NCBI GenBank assembly: GCA_027382625.1
Contig: JAJKFJ010022070.1
Span: 62,001-126,000 of the forward strand
Reading direction: 5' to 3'
Source of the DNA: Tetmemena sp. SeJ-2015
Lineage: Eukaryota > Ciliophora > Spirotrichea > Sporadotrichida > Oxytrichidae
Length of the DNA stretch: 64,000 nucleotides
Under the pieces are notes generated by a model. It was given only the letters and a program-made list of their open reading frames with translations. It had not been told where the DNA came from and ran no database searches. A program made the translations under genes and the position numbers. How positions within the stretch are numbered: position 1 is the first letter of the stretch; every line of letters starts with the position of its first letter. This document shows, piece by piece, positions 36,901-48,786 of the stretch.

Positions 36901-39900
36901 ATCATTAAAATAAACATATTAAATAACTGTTGGAAAAGATTTATCAGTATCCTTTCCCAAAACTGCAAATATCAATAATTTTTGCGTTTAAATGACTCTT
37001 CCACAAAGAATTTGTATATAAAGTCTTACACATGCGACACCTCATATATTTCCTATAAATACCTCTACCTTGATTGTGGTATTGGTGGTAGAATGACCCT
37101 AGGATTTTAAATTTAATTAAAGGAAGCTCAGTATCAGAACCCATTTAGATAAATCAAATGATTGGGTTCACAATTCAGCAGCAAGATATTGTAGTATCAG
37201 AATTAATTTAGCGAAATTTTTTTTAATACAAGCTCTTAGACTGGCAGTTGACCCTTCTTGACCGCCCTTCCTGCTGTGGCTGCTCGAATTCGTGGCAGTT
37301 GACATTCCGGGTTTCAAATCTCTGTGCACTATATTTAATTCTAACCGACATCCAATTAAAACCCCGTTATAATTAAATCAGCCACCCACCAGATTTAAAC
37401 TTTGGAGCAATGGAATAATGGATTAATGGAATAATTGGCTGATCTGTTCTGACGGAATACCGGAGTAATGGAATTAACGCCTGATGGAAGAAATGAGTGG
37501 AATTCGTAGACATTAGACTTGGAATGCGGAGACATAGAGAGACTGGGTGAATTAATCAGGGACTGGAAATTATTCCATTATTCCATTATTCCGGGAGAAA
37601 TGAAATGAGATTAATGTGGAGGGGACTCCATTTAATTTAACTTAAGTTTAAATATTGAGGTTATCTTTTAAAAATACCCTGTAATTTAGTTAATATAATT
37701 AATCGTAATGGAATCTGGTAACTCTTCAAGCGAAGACCGCCGCAGCTCGCATATGAGGAAAGCGTTTTTCATGTCTCTAGCCGTTACTCTTTCGCGTGAT
37801 GATGCTGCCGTGGTAGAGCGGGACCTGAAAAAAAAATTTCTCGACATTGAGCAGGTATCCGTCCTAGAGACCCAGAAGGATTAGATGCAGTATATGGCCA
37901 TCTTGCTCAAAGAGAATTCGTTTGGCCGCAACAAGCAGTATTTCACTCACCCCAATTACGTTGGAAAGTAGTATTTGGATGAAGCGGGCCTGGAATCAAA
38001 GCCTATCAGAAGATATAGTATATCTCAAGCCCTTAAATTCAACAAGCCTGTCAGTATCTTCACCGGAAACATCCAGGCTTTGCTGGAGGCCCTCAAAATC
38101 AGTTCTCTTGAATAAAGCAATTCCGGAAGATTAAAAATAGGCTAAGAACTGAAGGAGGGAGATCCAGTCGTCTAGTCGGTGATAAAGCTCATTAGGTCAG
38201 GCAAGGTACAGAGCTTCCAGGATCTCTTCAATTAGAATCAGGATGACACGGTCATGTGTGAGATGCTCATTGATCGGAAGAGAAAGCTGGAGACTTTGTT
38301 CAAATTCTACAAGAACGCTGGCGCGATACCAGAGCCAAACTTGTCTCACACTGAGGAGCTGCTCTCCTACCTAGAGAGCATGAGGTTAGAATCTGGCAGA
38401 AGTAAAGAAGGCAATTCAATTTCTGCAGAGATAATTTAGGAGTTCAAGCTGCAGGAGGCGCTGGACGCACTCTATGAGATCATAGTCAAGCAGAATAGTC
38501 CCAAAATGAAGTGTGTGTGGCTGCATGGATAAAACGGCACTGGTAAAAGCACTTTGGCAGGACTGATGGCGAAGATCTTCCCGTCGGAGGAATTGGAAGA
38601 AGCTGGTGATAACTTTTCCTTAGATCAGAGAAAGTCAGGCCTGCCTCCGACTCTGGTAATCTTGGATGAGGTGAACTCTCCCGTTTTCTTTAGCCACAAA
38701 GGTATCGCGAAGAAGAAGAGATTCTTGGAGGGGAAAGGCTTTGTGGTAAATGTGAAGCATGGAGATGCGGACAAGAGGTACTTGAATTGCTCAGTTCTGG
38801 TGACCTCCAATAAGACGCCGCTGTAGAAGATGGACGAATTAGACAGAGGAGCATTCATGGCGAGGGTGAAGTTCATTGAAATGCTTCGGTGCGAAGAATA
38901 TGTTGAGAAGGAATTCCCTTTCGGACCAGACGAGTTGGCAGAGTATTTTGAGGAGAGATTGATTCAAGATGGACTCCTCTATGAGAAATAGGATAAAGAT
39001 GAAGATGATAATGCAGACACGAATGCAGAAGATATGACAGAAGCGGATGAAGACCAGCTATCTTGAAAATAAGTATGGCAATCTAAACTCTAATGCAAAT
39101 TAAGGCTATAAGTAATTTTTAAATGTTAAATTAAATGGAGTCCCCTCCACATTAATCTCATTTCATTTCTCCCGGAATAATGGAATAATGGAATAATTTC
39201 CAGTCCCTGATTAATTCACCCAGTCTCTCTTTGTCTCCACATTCCAAGTCTAATGTCTACGAATTCCACTCATTTCTTCCATCAGGCGTTAATTCCATTA
39301 CTCCGGTATTCCGTCAGAACAGATCAGCCAATTATTCCATTAATCCATTATTCCATTGCTCCAAAGTTTAAATCTGGTGGGTGGCTGATTTAATTATAAC
39401 GGGGTTTTAATTGGATGTCGGTTAGAATTAAATATAGTGCACAGAGATTTGAAACCCGGAATGTCAACTGCCACGAATTCGAGCAGCCACAGCAGGAAGG
39501 GCGGTCAAGAAGGGTCAACTGCCAGTCTAAGAGCTTGTATTAAAAAAAATTTCGCTAAATTAATTCTGATACTACAATAATATTTCATATTTTTAAGACT
39601 TCTAATTAACTCTGCTATAAGCTACTTCAAGCTGATTCAAAAATTGCAAAAAATTTTTATCTATATTATTTTAAACTTGCGAAACTACCCCATATTCATC
39701 ATACTTTACCAAGTTTAAAATATATTTATCTTAATTAATTCACGAGATTATCTTAAAGTAAAATTTAAAAAAAATAATATTAGTTCAACTATACAACATA
39801 TAAAGAGTTAAAATTCTTAATTTTTATTTTAACACAGACTTATTAGAATACAACATTGGATTTTACTTCAATAGTTTAATTGGACTCAACCTTGGCCTTC

Positions 39901-42900
39901 AAATTTTTAGGCACTATAAATTGAAGCTATTTGATTTTATAAATTAGTTGAATTAATTAGTTTGTAATAGTAATTACACTTATCATGGTATCTACAGAAT
40001 GAAAATTTCGATTTTAACCTATTTTTGTTTGTATGATAGTCTACGGATTATATATTACGAACACCTCTCTATAGTAATAAGTTGATATCAAACTGATAAA
40101 TTTCAACATGTAATTAAATTATTTTTTTTATGTGCTTGAGAAGCTTTCAGTATGTATAGTGCCAAAGTCCAGCTGTTTACGATCTTCCACCTGTATATAA
40201 TTCTTTAAACAATAATTACGCTCCTTGCTAAGATTTTAAAATTCCAATTAATCAAAGAATATAATTATTTTCCGTTTGAGTATCCGACCTTAGTTTAACT
40301 TAATGAGACATAATCAAACTACAAGAAATCAATTTCCATAAACTTGACAGCCTGGCAAATAAGCATCTACACTTGCGACTATGCAAATATGGGCACCTAT
40401 AATTTTCAATACTACTTTGCTTCTTATAGGAAGCGATCGAGATGAATTGCGTAAATAGAATAACTTAATCCAAGCTTCAAATTATTTTCGCTGAGTCGCT
40501 GTGGGGTGGTATAGTAGTAGTAGTATAGGTACCCTGCACCCATGTAGCGAAATTTGTTTAATTACAGCCACCGATCCCAAACTCTGATCAAAATTTTTAA
40601 TTAATCTCCAGCCGCTCCAATCTCTTAAATTTTAATTGACCACTTTTTAATTAAAGGTGGCAGCCACCTCGACTTAGAATAATTAAGATCTCTAATTCTC
40701 AAAAATATTTTAAAACAAAGATGGAGTTGACTTTCACTTCCTCCCAGACTTCCTTCAACTCCTGAGTGATAATTTAATACATGACTTTATTTTGCAACAT
40801 TTCTGCAACCACCCTAATCCGCGACAATCGCTTCCTATTAGCCTGATTTGATCTATAATTGGAAGGTAGTTCTCAAATCAAATGTAACCTGCTTCTCAAC
40901 CTTCTCCTAAAAAATAGATAGGGTCAAGTTTAATTCTTAAGTTGGCTCTTATGTATACTAATTTTAGGATGCAATGCTCTATTAAACAGAATTATTAAAT
41001 ACCCTAATTTATCTTCATTCTATTTATTGAATGCGGTAGTAAAGTTTTTACCTATAAGATAGTAGGTTAGGATTCAAATTCGATATCTATGATAGGAAGT
41101 GGTGTGGTCTTGAATGGGGTCAATAAGCAAGTGACTATATATGGCCAAAAGAGTGGTTTTATTTACAACTAAACTTTATCCTACTAAATAGTCTCCAGTG
41201 ATTATAAAGCAACTTCGTTTTTCTTAGAGATATATGTAACCAAAAATTATGATCCCCCAAAGGAAACATCTCAAAATAACTCCATCCCAGCTACTCAAAA
41301 TACACCTACTACTCCCTAAACTACAAATACTAATACTAATACTTAATAGAATGTTGAAGAGCAGAAATATGACTCTCCAAGCCTTAGTTTATCAGATTAA
41401 GTTTCTCAGATTACTGCTGCTGATCCTTAAATAGCAAGCATATACGAATAACTTATTATAGATAGAGTAGGTCAGAATAGTAGTAGTGGCTAAGGATAGA
41501 AAGTCTTAAAGCCTCTCAAATACTATAACGTTTCAGTACAGTCGATCACTGCAGAGGGTCTTCTTACTCTATAGTTTGATAAGAAATTAAAATTGGGGAA
41601 CAAAAATTACTCAACTCTTTTCAAGAGCAAAGGCTTAGCAATTAAATTTATACAAACTCCTTCTAATCTAAACTTAAATCTTATAAGTTTTTTAAAAATA
41701 ATTAAACTATGATGTAAAGATAGAAGATTGGGATATAGTATAAATATAAAGCAAAAGCATAAAACTCCAAATTAATTTCAATAACTCAGTTAGAGTTTCT
41801 TATAATGTAAGAAATGAATCTTTCAACTTAATGATTCTTTAGGCATATGATTTTTAAATAAGTAATGATAATTTATTTATTGATACTCTCTCTATCAGAA
41901 TAGTAAATTAGATTCTTTTCCTCTCAGATTAAAAAAATAAGTGGTTTCAATTTAAGATGACACGGAAAGTGTTGCAGGTCCAGAATTTTTTATTCGTAAA
42001 AAAGTTCCTAAATAATATCAATCATCAAGTAAAAAAGAAATAATCTTAAATCCCCTTCTAGGCTTATCATAATAAATGAAGTCGACTGCTATATTATCAA
42101 ATGAAATTATTCGCTACTCAGTGATCTCTATTTTCGTTCTTAGATTGCTTATTTTTATGCTTGTGAAGGCTAGTGTAAAATACATGTGGGCTATGCTAAA
42201 CTACCTGCAAATTCTTACTCATTTTTCTATGCTTAAAGTTCAGTTCATATAATAAGAGCAGTATTAATAATTTAAATCACTGAACTGCTGACTTAAGTTA
42301 TGGAATCTATTATCCAAATATCAAACGGAAACATAGTGCAAGCATCCACTATCAATCACTTCTTCTATAGTATTGTTGGAAAGTCTGATTCAAGCTCTGA
42401 ATCGGATTCCTCTTAAGAAATTGATGATGACTAACTTCAATAAATGGATATCTTTGAAAATTTGATAAAATTACACCACACATTGCTTTTAACTCAGTGA
42501 ATACATTAAATAAAATGATAAAATATTTTAAAAGAACGATATGGTTCTTCAAACTTTTTCGACAGAGTAGGCATCTTACTTTATATAATTATTGGCTTAA
42601 CAATTTGTGTGGTGACACTTATTGTTTTAATAGCCCTTCTTAAGAAAAGCAAGAAGTAAATTAGAAGTTCTTTAATTAAAATATTTAGAATGCAAAGACT
42701 ATTCATAAGGGTAAAGGATGTTTGCACTTACTTTATATATAAAATTAAATTAGGATGCTTTGATGTTTAACCCACTATTGAAAGCTTTTTCAAAGTGCTA
42801 CCTTCAGCTTTCACTTAGTTCACTTATCTCTCTCAAATATGTAAATCCTTTTCGTGTCCTTATAGTAAAATCTAACTCTCTTATTTTTAGGTAGGAGATT

Positions 42901-44458
42901 AGCAAAAGATTTAGAATGAGATATTTCCCTACGCTTTACTTGGATTTCTTGCCTTAATACCAATAGCTTTCTTATTTTTAAAGTATAAATTATATAATTT
43001 TTACTTATTAAAAGCTTTTGGGGTCTTCATATTTTTTAGAAGAGCGCAGATTAAATCTAATCCCAAATAATTTCAGAAAAACTATGGTGCACTTATAGAT
43101 GAATCAATTATTTTTTGTATTAAATGAGGTCAAAGTGAATGAAAAGTTTGAAAAGAAATACATTGTCTTAGTTTTGGCAATTTATTATAGAAAACTCTTC
43201 CTCGCAGTTTCAATCATTATACTGGATAACTACCCTAACTTCTAAGTTTTCTCTTAAGTAATTTAATCCTTGGCCATGATTTTGCTTCTGTCCTTAATCT
43301 ATGACATATATAAAAAAAATATCGAATAAATTTATTTGTCTTTTACTTAATCAAGCCTTACTAAGATACGATGTACTTTTTATTTTAACTTTGGTCTTGA
43401 ACTGGCTAATGAAATTTTCCTTCTAATAGTGACTTACTTCTTCGTGGCTATAAATCTATCTTCTGACAACTATGATTTGCAACAATAATTGACTCTTACA
43501 ACTTATTAAAATAAAAATGTTTAATTGAACTGTAGCAGTGGTGCTTTTGAGTATTGCAATTAACTGGTTTATTTTCTTGTTCAATATTTGCCAACAGATC
43601 TATGCTAAAATTAGAAAACTCTATCTTAAACATCTTAAAGCGGTTAAAATTATTTATTTATAGTAAGAAAATTTAAAAGTTATCACGAAGACTATCTCCA
43701 AAATAAAGTTATCATTCCTCAAAAATAGACTAAAGAAATACTCCCTCAGTCTTAAAAAAGATACTTAAAATTAAATGATAAGAAATATAGCGCTCAAGAA
43801 CTCTAAAGTTCCTATCAACAATTTTATTTTCAATTAGCCATTGGAAGTGAAAAGATTCTTGTCTGCATTTACTGGAACCTTCACTGACTTTAGCAGTGCA
43901 ATAATTTCTTACTTTATTTTATGTTGCAAGCCATGACGTGACTTTAGATTTATCATAGATGCGTGAAGAATTGCAAGATATAAAAGTTTCGGACAACTCT
44001 CCCTTCAAAACATCTCATCAGCATTCTATACATTAAGAGAGAGAATAAATTGTATCACCTAGAACAAGAGCTGCTTAAACCACACTATATAAGGATTTTG
44101 CCCAAAGCAAACTAAATTAATAAAACAAAATAGAAGACGAATACATCAACGAAGATCTTTTATATCAAGCTAAGGACGATCCCTAAAATGTATAAACCAT
44201 AGAAGTTTAAGAACAAGACAGCAGTAATTAAGAGAAAGATAAAATAAGAAACTTCTTTGGGTTACGTTCCATTCAGCTGCCGAAGTACAGAGATATATTT
44301 ACATATAATTATCCATTATATAAATTAGATGATCAAATCAACTTTTTTGGGGAAGAAGAAGAGTAAAGAAAAGCAAGCTATGATGGAACAAATGAAATAG
44401 AAAAACTTATAGAGCTTCATCTTCAACACAAGGATGAAAAATCTCATATAAATCTATG
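33973..44458 (+). CDS. Large multi-pass surface-type membrane protein, copy B (many IESs, one holding a transposon)
   Basis: The start at 33973 is chosen because it opens a clear signal peptide (basic MKGNSKSRFKILKN, then FPLLLSLMITLKSAYT). Luminal islands follow at about 34565-35060, 35110-35640, 35770-36060, 39845-39960, 40300-40440, 40980-41240 and 41240-41940, including Cys motifs (CAQCSQYLSLYS). 41510-41690 (YYNVSVQSITAEGLLTL...) pairs with 29600-29750 of copy A, and VKYMWAMLNYLQILTHFSML (42170-42240) pairs with the copy A block near 30640. Membrane segments follow near 42560-42650, 42890-43020, 43150-43330 and 43390-43620, then a long acidic, Gln-rich tail to TGA at 44456-44458. A gap of about 3.8 kb between coding islands (36061-39844) contains the Rep-helicase element. 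Confidence 0.6.
36061..37186. other. AT-rich eliminated-type DNA left of the Rep element
   Basis: No coding frame is supported. Together with 39580-39844 it forms the host DNA around the Rep element, probably one very large IES of membrane-protein copy B. Confidence 0.45.
37187..37641 (+). repeat. Left terminal inverted repeat of the Rep element
   Basis: Inverse of 39125-39579. It contains GGAATAAT-type repeats at 37411-37437, 37450-37476 and 37568-37592 and one AAAACCCC word at 37358-37365. Confidence 0.9.
37411..37592 (+). repeat. GGAATAAT iteron-like repeats in left TIR
   Basis: TGGAATAATGGATTAATGG at 37411-37429 continues to 37437; a degenerate GGAATACCGGAGTAATGG lies near 37455; the inverse (TTATTCCATTATTCCATTATT) lies at 37568-37592. 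Opposite orientations could let the stem fold on itself. These are candidate Rep-binding sites; binding is inference. Confidence 0.6.
37708..39066 (+). CDS. Rep-like superfamily 3 helicase of the mobile element
   Basis: An uninterrupted 452-codon frame from ATG 37708 to TGA 39064-39066, with no IES. Ten in-frame TAA/TAG codons are read as Gln, one of them inside the P-loop. The C-terminal half has the SF3 helicase set: Walker A GQNGTGKST at residues 274-282, Walker B VILDE at 317-321, motif C VTSN at 365-368, then an arginine-containing segment (DRGAFMARVKF). This is the fold of CRESS-DNA-virus Rep and parvovirus NS1-like initiator helicases. The N-terminal 150 residues are where an HUH nickase would lie: NYVGKQ (Tyr84, Lys87) fits the YxxK motif and FMSLAVTL could be motif I, but no HUH histidine pair is visible. 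The C-terminus is acidic. The likely role is replication or transposition of its element. The helicase call is firm; nickase activity is unproven. Confidence 0.85.
39125..39579 (-). repeat. Right terminal inverted repeat of the Rep element
   Basis: Reverse complement of 37187-37641, with the same iteron-like clusters at 39174-39198 and 39329-39357. It starts 58 bases after the Rep stop codon. Confidence 0.9.
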
Positions 44459-44954
44459 AATTTCAGTAATATCAAATCAATCACAAAATTTTTAAAACAT
44501 TTATAATCAATATTTATCATATATACTTTTAGTTATAGAGTTGATTTGGTCGATAAGAGGAAGGTTAAAACCCTTCAATAAATTATTAATTCGAAATCCT
44601 TTACTTTTTTAATTGTCTTAATTCCCTCTCTCAAGATTATTGAAGTCAAATACTAAAGTAATTAAATTTATTCTCTAGTACACATTTATAACCTTCTTTT
44701 TACTCCTCAACACTCTAATGGAAGAAAAAATAAGTAAGTTTCATTTAAATGCAATCAAATAATCATTCAACTCAATCACATCTAAATAAGTTTTAAGAAA
44801 TTGACCTTAGCGATATGGAATATAAATAGAGAGGCGCTTTTATAGGCTTTAAAGTGATTTCTAAATTTTGAAAGCCTTTTAATGTATAAATGAGGTTGAT
44901 GCCATTTATCAATTATTTTTGTCATTTATTTAGTGTAGCAAAAAACTTTTAAAA
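44459..44954. other. AT-rich intergenic region
   Basis: Lies between membrane-protein copy B and the next + strand gene. No gene was supported; part may be 5' coding or IES of the following gene, whose start codon was not found. Confidence 0.45.
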
Positions 44955-47900
44955 AAATATATTAGTGGACTTGCCATTGCTGAGTAAGCATGTTTCGATG
45001 TTGCATGATTCCCATGAGACTATGCAAATAAAGATTAAAAAGTTAGAGTCAGACCTTGAACGAGCAAGAGTAGAAGGCCCACTAAAAGCTTCAGAGCACG
45101 CAGTCAATAAATTCTCTCAGAACATAGAACTAAGATAATTCTTACATATAATCTATAATGATTGTTTCACTATACTTTCCAAAGTTTTCCTCTCTTTAGG
45201 AAAGTTTGGAGGAATTCAAGACATCCACAGAAAATAATCTGGAGCACATGAAAATGAATGTCCGAAACCTACAACTGCAAGGCAATCAACTTGATCTCCT
45301 CAAAAGAGATTTGGAGTACTTCAAAAATAAGGAAAGCACACAAAAGAATAATAGCAAGAGCAAGGGTTCATATAACTCTATAGTATGTGTTTTTTATGCT
45401 AGCATAGAAGGAGTTACAGCTGAGTTCGATATCAAATTACAAAACCTTCTATAAGAGATAGAAGGCATACGCACTCTATTCAAGACCACAGTATCACCTC
45501 AAAAAATTATCTACACTGAATTATTGTTGCTAATATAAATTGAGGAGATAGAAACTAGACTGAATTTTGATTACTTAACGAAAGCCTCTTTTAGAGATTA
45601 ACTTTTAGCGCTCGAAGAAAAGTTTGTAATAGACGTTTAGTTTAGGCATTTAGCTGACAAAGTAGAAAAAATGCATACTTGGGTTGAAGGCCATTTCCTT
45701 CAAAAAGATGAGTATGTAGAGAGAAAGGCTCTTCACGATCAAGAGATTTTAAGTTTAATTATGCAATTTTTTATTATAAGAGATAGAGACGAAGCTTCAT
45801 CAAAAGTTAAGTGTCGAAGAATTTAATGAAGGACTCTAATAGTTTGAAGAAAGCATTGAAGAGCGCCTATTTTAGCTTAGACAAACACTTGACTCCCACA
45901 AGAAGTAGTTCATAATTTTTCAGCGAGACTAAGAATCCTTAGAATAGGATCTAAAGTATTTGGATGAGTAGCTGAATGCTAAATGCGATATTTCTGAAAT
46001 GCAAAAGGTTTGGAAGAATTTCTAGAAGTATGCGGTATATGATGACCTAAAGGACTTATACCAGAAGACTGTGCCAGAAATTCAGAAGTTTGAGCATAAA
46101 GTTATTGATTACAACGCAGAATTGGAGAAACTGCATATGGTGGTGCGTCGCTTCGATGAGGTATTGAGTGAAAAGGCGAGCAAATAGAACATCAAAGAAG
46201 TGTATACGCACCTCAATCAGTACACACCATCCTCAGAGTTCAATAATCACAAGCAACAAGTAGCAGATAACATGCTAGATAGCCACCAAAAGATAAAAGA
46301 GGTAGAGGAGACAATCGATATTCTTGGCAAGAATATTTCAAAGGACATTTACCAAGCAGTTAGAAGAGCAACTTAGCACCTCTCCAAGTTATAGTCAAAT
46401 GTTGGAGAAGGAAGAGATGGAGCTAGTAATTCAGGAATGGGGGCTCTTGCAAGTGAAGAGGCGAGATAGGTACTTGCTTCTAAGGTAGACAGATCAGAAA
46501 TGGAAGACTCATTTGCAAATAAAGCAAATAAGAAGGATATGGAGTTAGCCCTTAGATGGGTTGAAATTGTGCACAGATAGATCAAGCAAGTGGCTGTACT
46601 CATAACAGAGATTCTCAAATTTGACGTTGAGTAAATGCAAAATGCTGCAGGAGGAGGGAGTGGAGCAAAGAGCGACAACTAGAATAAAAATGGGAAGGCC
46701 TTTCTATTCAATTAGGCTCTTGTTATGTAAGCATGGATGAATAAATTTGACACTCAGAACATCAATGAATACTATGATGACGAAGAGGCTAATAAGGATC
46801 CTGCCGAAATCTAGGCCTTCTAAAAGTTTGCAGCTGAGTCGCTCTCGAAAGCATTTTAATTCTACTAAAAATGGATAGATTATCTTATTTAGAAAGTAGA
46901 GGGCCTTTAATTTTCTCCTTTCAATGAGACGATGAATCAAAATATCAAACTCAAGACTCGTTAACTACTGAAGTAAAACTCATCTACAAACTCTCCTCGA
47001 GCATCAGCAGTTGGAACAATTATAAATAACAAGATCAGTTTTAATTTCAACACTATTCATAAGATTTTCTGTTGTAATTATTAAGAAATTAAAGAATATT
47101 TACAACACTACTTCCAATTCTTCCCACCAAGGCTCTCACCCTCATACGTTTAATCACCAGCCAAACTCCTACCATAGCTACGGAAAAGATTAGCAACAGT
47201 CTTTCAAAACTACTCGCAGAGGCAAGTTTGAGTCTCTCAATCAATCACTCAATATTGTGGACTAACAATAATAGGTTACTGATTCTCAAACTCTTAATAA
47301 ATATTAAATCGATTTCATAAAAATAACTAAAATTAATTATCTTCAGAGTAACACCTATAATTCGTTTAGCCACACACCAAAAAGATATTTAAAAAGCTCT
47401 TTAACCAAGCAGCTGCAACCGATAGCTTCTTATTTATTTAATATTAAATGATAGGCCCTCAGAATCAGAACTATCCTAATCATTATATAATTAACTTTTC
47501 TTTTGTAGTAATCTAGATTAATTTAACAATCCCTCGATTCAATAAATCAACAAGTCTAGTCAGCAACCATTCAAGATAAGTCCCCAAATCAACACCTCTG
47601 GCTTATCTTTCAAACCTTAATTTAATTTTTACAAATTAATCTTTCAAGCCATCAGTTTAAAGCGGACACTTAAATCTGGGAGGAGGGTCATCCCATACAG
47701 CAATGCAATCTATCCATTCAATGGCTCAAGGGCTTTAAATTGAAGGCTCTCCTACTCACTCTTTTGGAGTACCTGTGGCAGCTGCTTAATTGCGGCATCT
47801 AAAACGCAAGTACGTCGCTTCAGGAAACAGAGAAAACTTAATCACACTGAAATTACTTGCTCTTTTTCTTTACTGTTACGGGAGGGTTCAGAGATGCTTC

Positions 47901-48299
47901 CAACCACAGCAATAAAAATGCAGATATCACTTACAAGTTTGTACCACCTCAAATGCTCGATCTGGCTCTCCTTCCTTCTAATAAGATACTCTTCATCAGC
48001 AGAGTTTCGACGATAATGAAAGCAAAGCTACTCTCATAGCCAATCCACAATAAACACTCCGTAATAGAGACAGTAGCACTTATTTATTTAAGAATGTTAA
48101 AACATTTGAATTTATACCTTTAAGTTTTATTTAACTGCAGAAGGGTTAAGGGAGGAAGGTATACAAAATAACAGCAACGGATATACTTTCTAAATCAATC
48201 CAGTAAATCTCCCTGATATTTACAAATGATTTTACTTTTTCAGGTGAAAGCAGGTTGGGCCACTTTCATTTCTTTATTTTCCATAATTACCTTTCATGA
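44955..48299 (+). CDS. Coiled-coil protein with Ser/Gln-rich C-terminal tail
   Basis: I do not recognise a named family. The frame enters at about 44955 (VDLPLLSKHVSMLHDSHETM) without a visible ATG, so the true start may lie upstream behind an IES. IESs or introns interrupt it near 45135-45200, 45365-45410, 45770-45785, 47030-47100, 47300-47520 and 47835-47885. Between 45200 and 46980 the protein is a continuous alpha-helical coiled coil of about 550 residues, with motifs such as VWKNFQKYAVYDDLKDLYQK and a helical ending FQFYQKWIDYLIQKVEGLQF. After 47100 it becomes disordered and rich in S, N, Q, H and P. TGA at 48297-48299 is the probable end. It converges on the minus-strand gene cluster. 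A cytoskeletal role is plausible but not shown. Confidence 0.6.
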
Positions 48300-48786
48300 T
48301 CTTCTTCTCTTAAGAAAAATTTAAACTAAAGGAATCAATTCTAAGTTCTTAAATTATTATAACATTAAAAAATATCTATTCTCAGTTAACAAGCGTTTTA
48401 GAGAGTGGGATTATTAACCGTGCTTTATTCTTATTATTGTCGCGAAAATTATATATTTGCAGTAATTTATGCAATTTTCTATTAGAAAAATCTGCCTTCA
48501 TGGACATGGGATAATTAGAATGCAGCATTGGTATTCAGCAGTCTACTAACAGATTGCTTGCATTATCTCAAACAATATAGCTCACATTTCAAGGTGGAGT
48601 TATAAAACCTACGCAAGGTTCTATCTCCTGCCTCAAAGCCATGTCATTATTTAGAATATAAATATTTGCTAGAGTTACCTGCCAAGTCTGCAATAGTACA
48701 CATTTTTATTTAATAACTAACCGGAATCAATTGTTAAAAATTATTTATTCTTGAAAAAAAACCAACATAAAAAGTTGAAGAGCAAA
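48300..48786. other. Convergent intergenic region
   Basis: AT-rich DNA between the 3' ends of two convergent genes. No gene, RNA or terminator hairpin was recognised. Confidence 0.5.

Larger units (their letters stand above)
37187..39579 (+). mobile_element. Rep-helicase element with 455-bp terminal inverted repeats
   Basis: The element is 2.39 kb. Its ends (TATTGTAGTATCAGAATTAA and inverse) are terminal inverted repeats covering 37187-37641 and 39125-39579. They look almost identical; the one substitution noticed is in the GAGACA(T/A)AGAGAGACTGG word. Between them is a single intact gene for a Rep-like SF3 helicase. No transposase of the DDE type is present. Possible ATATT direct repeats lie at 37186-37190 and 39580-39584, but the boundary is ambiguous. 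The GC content is clearly higher than the surroundings. The layout (long TIRs plus one Rep gene) is like a linear single-stranded-DNA replicon such as a parvovirus, or like a Rep-driven transposon; which one is inference. Confidence 0.85.

Noticed and set aside
37187..39579. Classical hypotrich TBE-type transposon.
   Set aside because: No DDE transposase and no C4A4 tandem at the termini; the only gene is an SF3 helicase.
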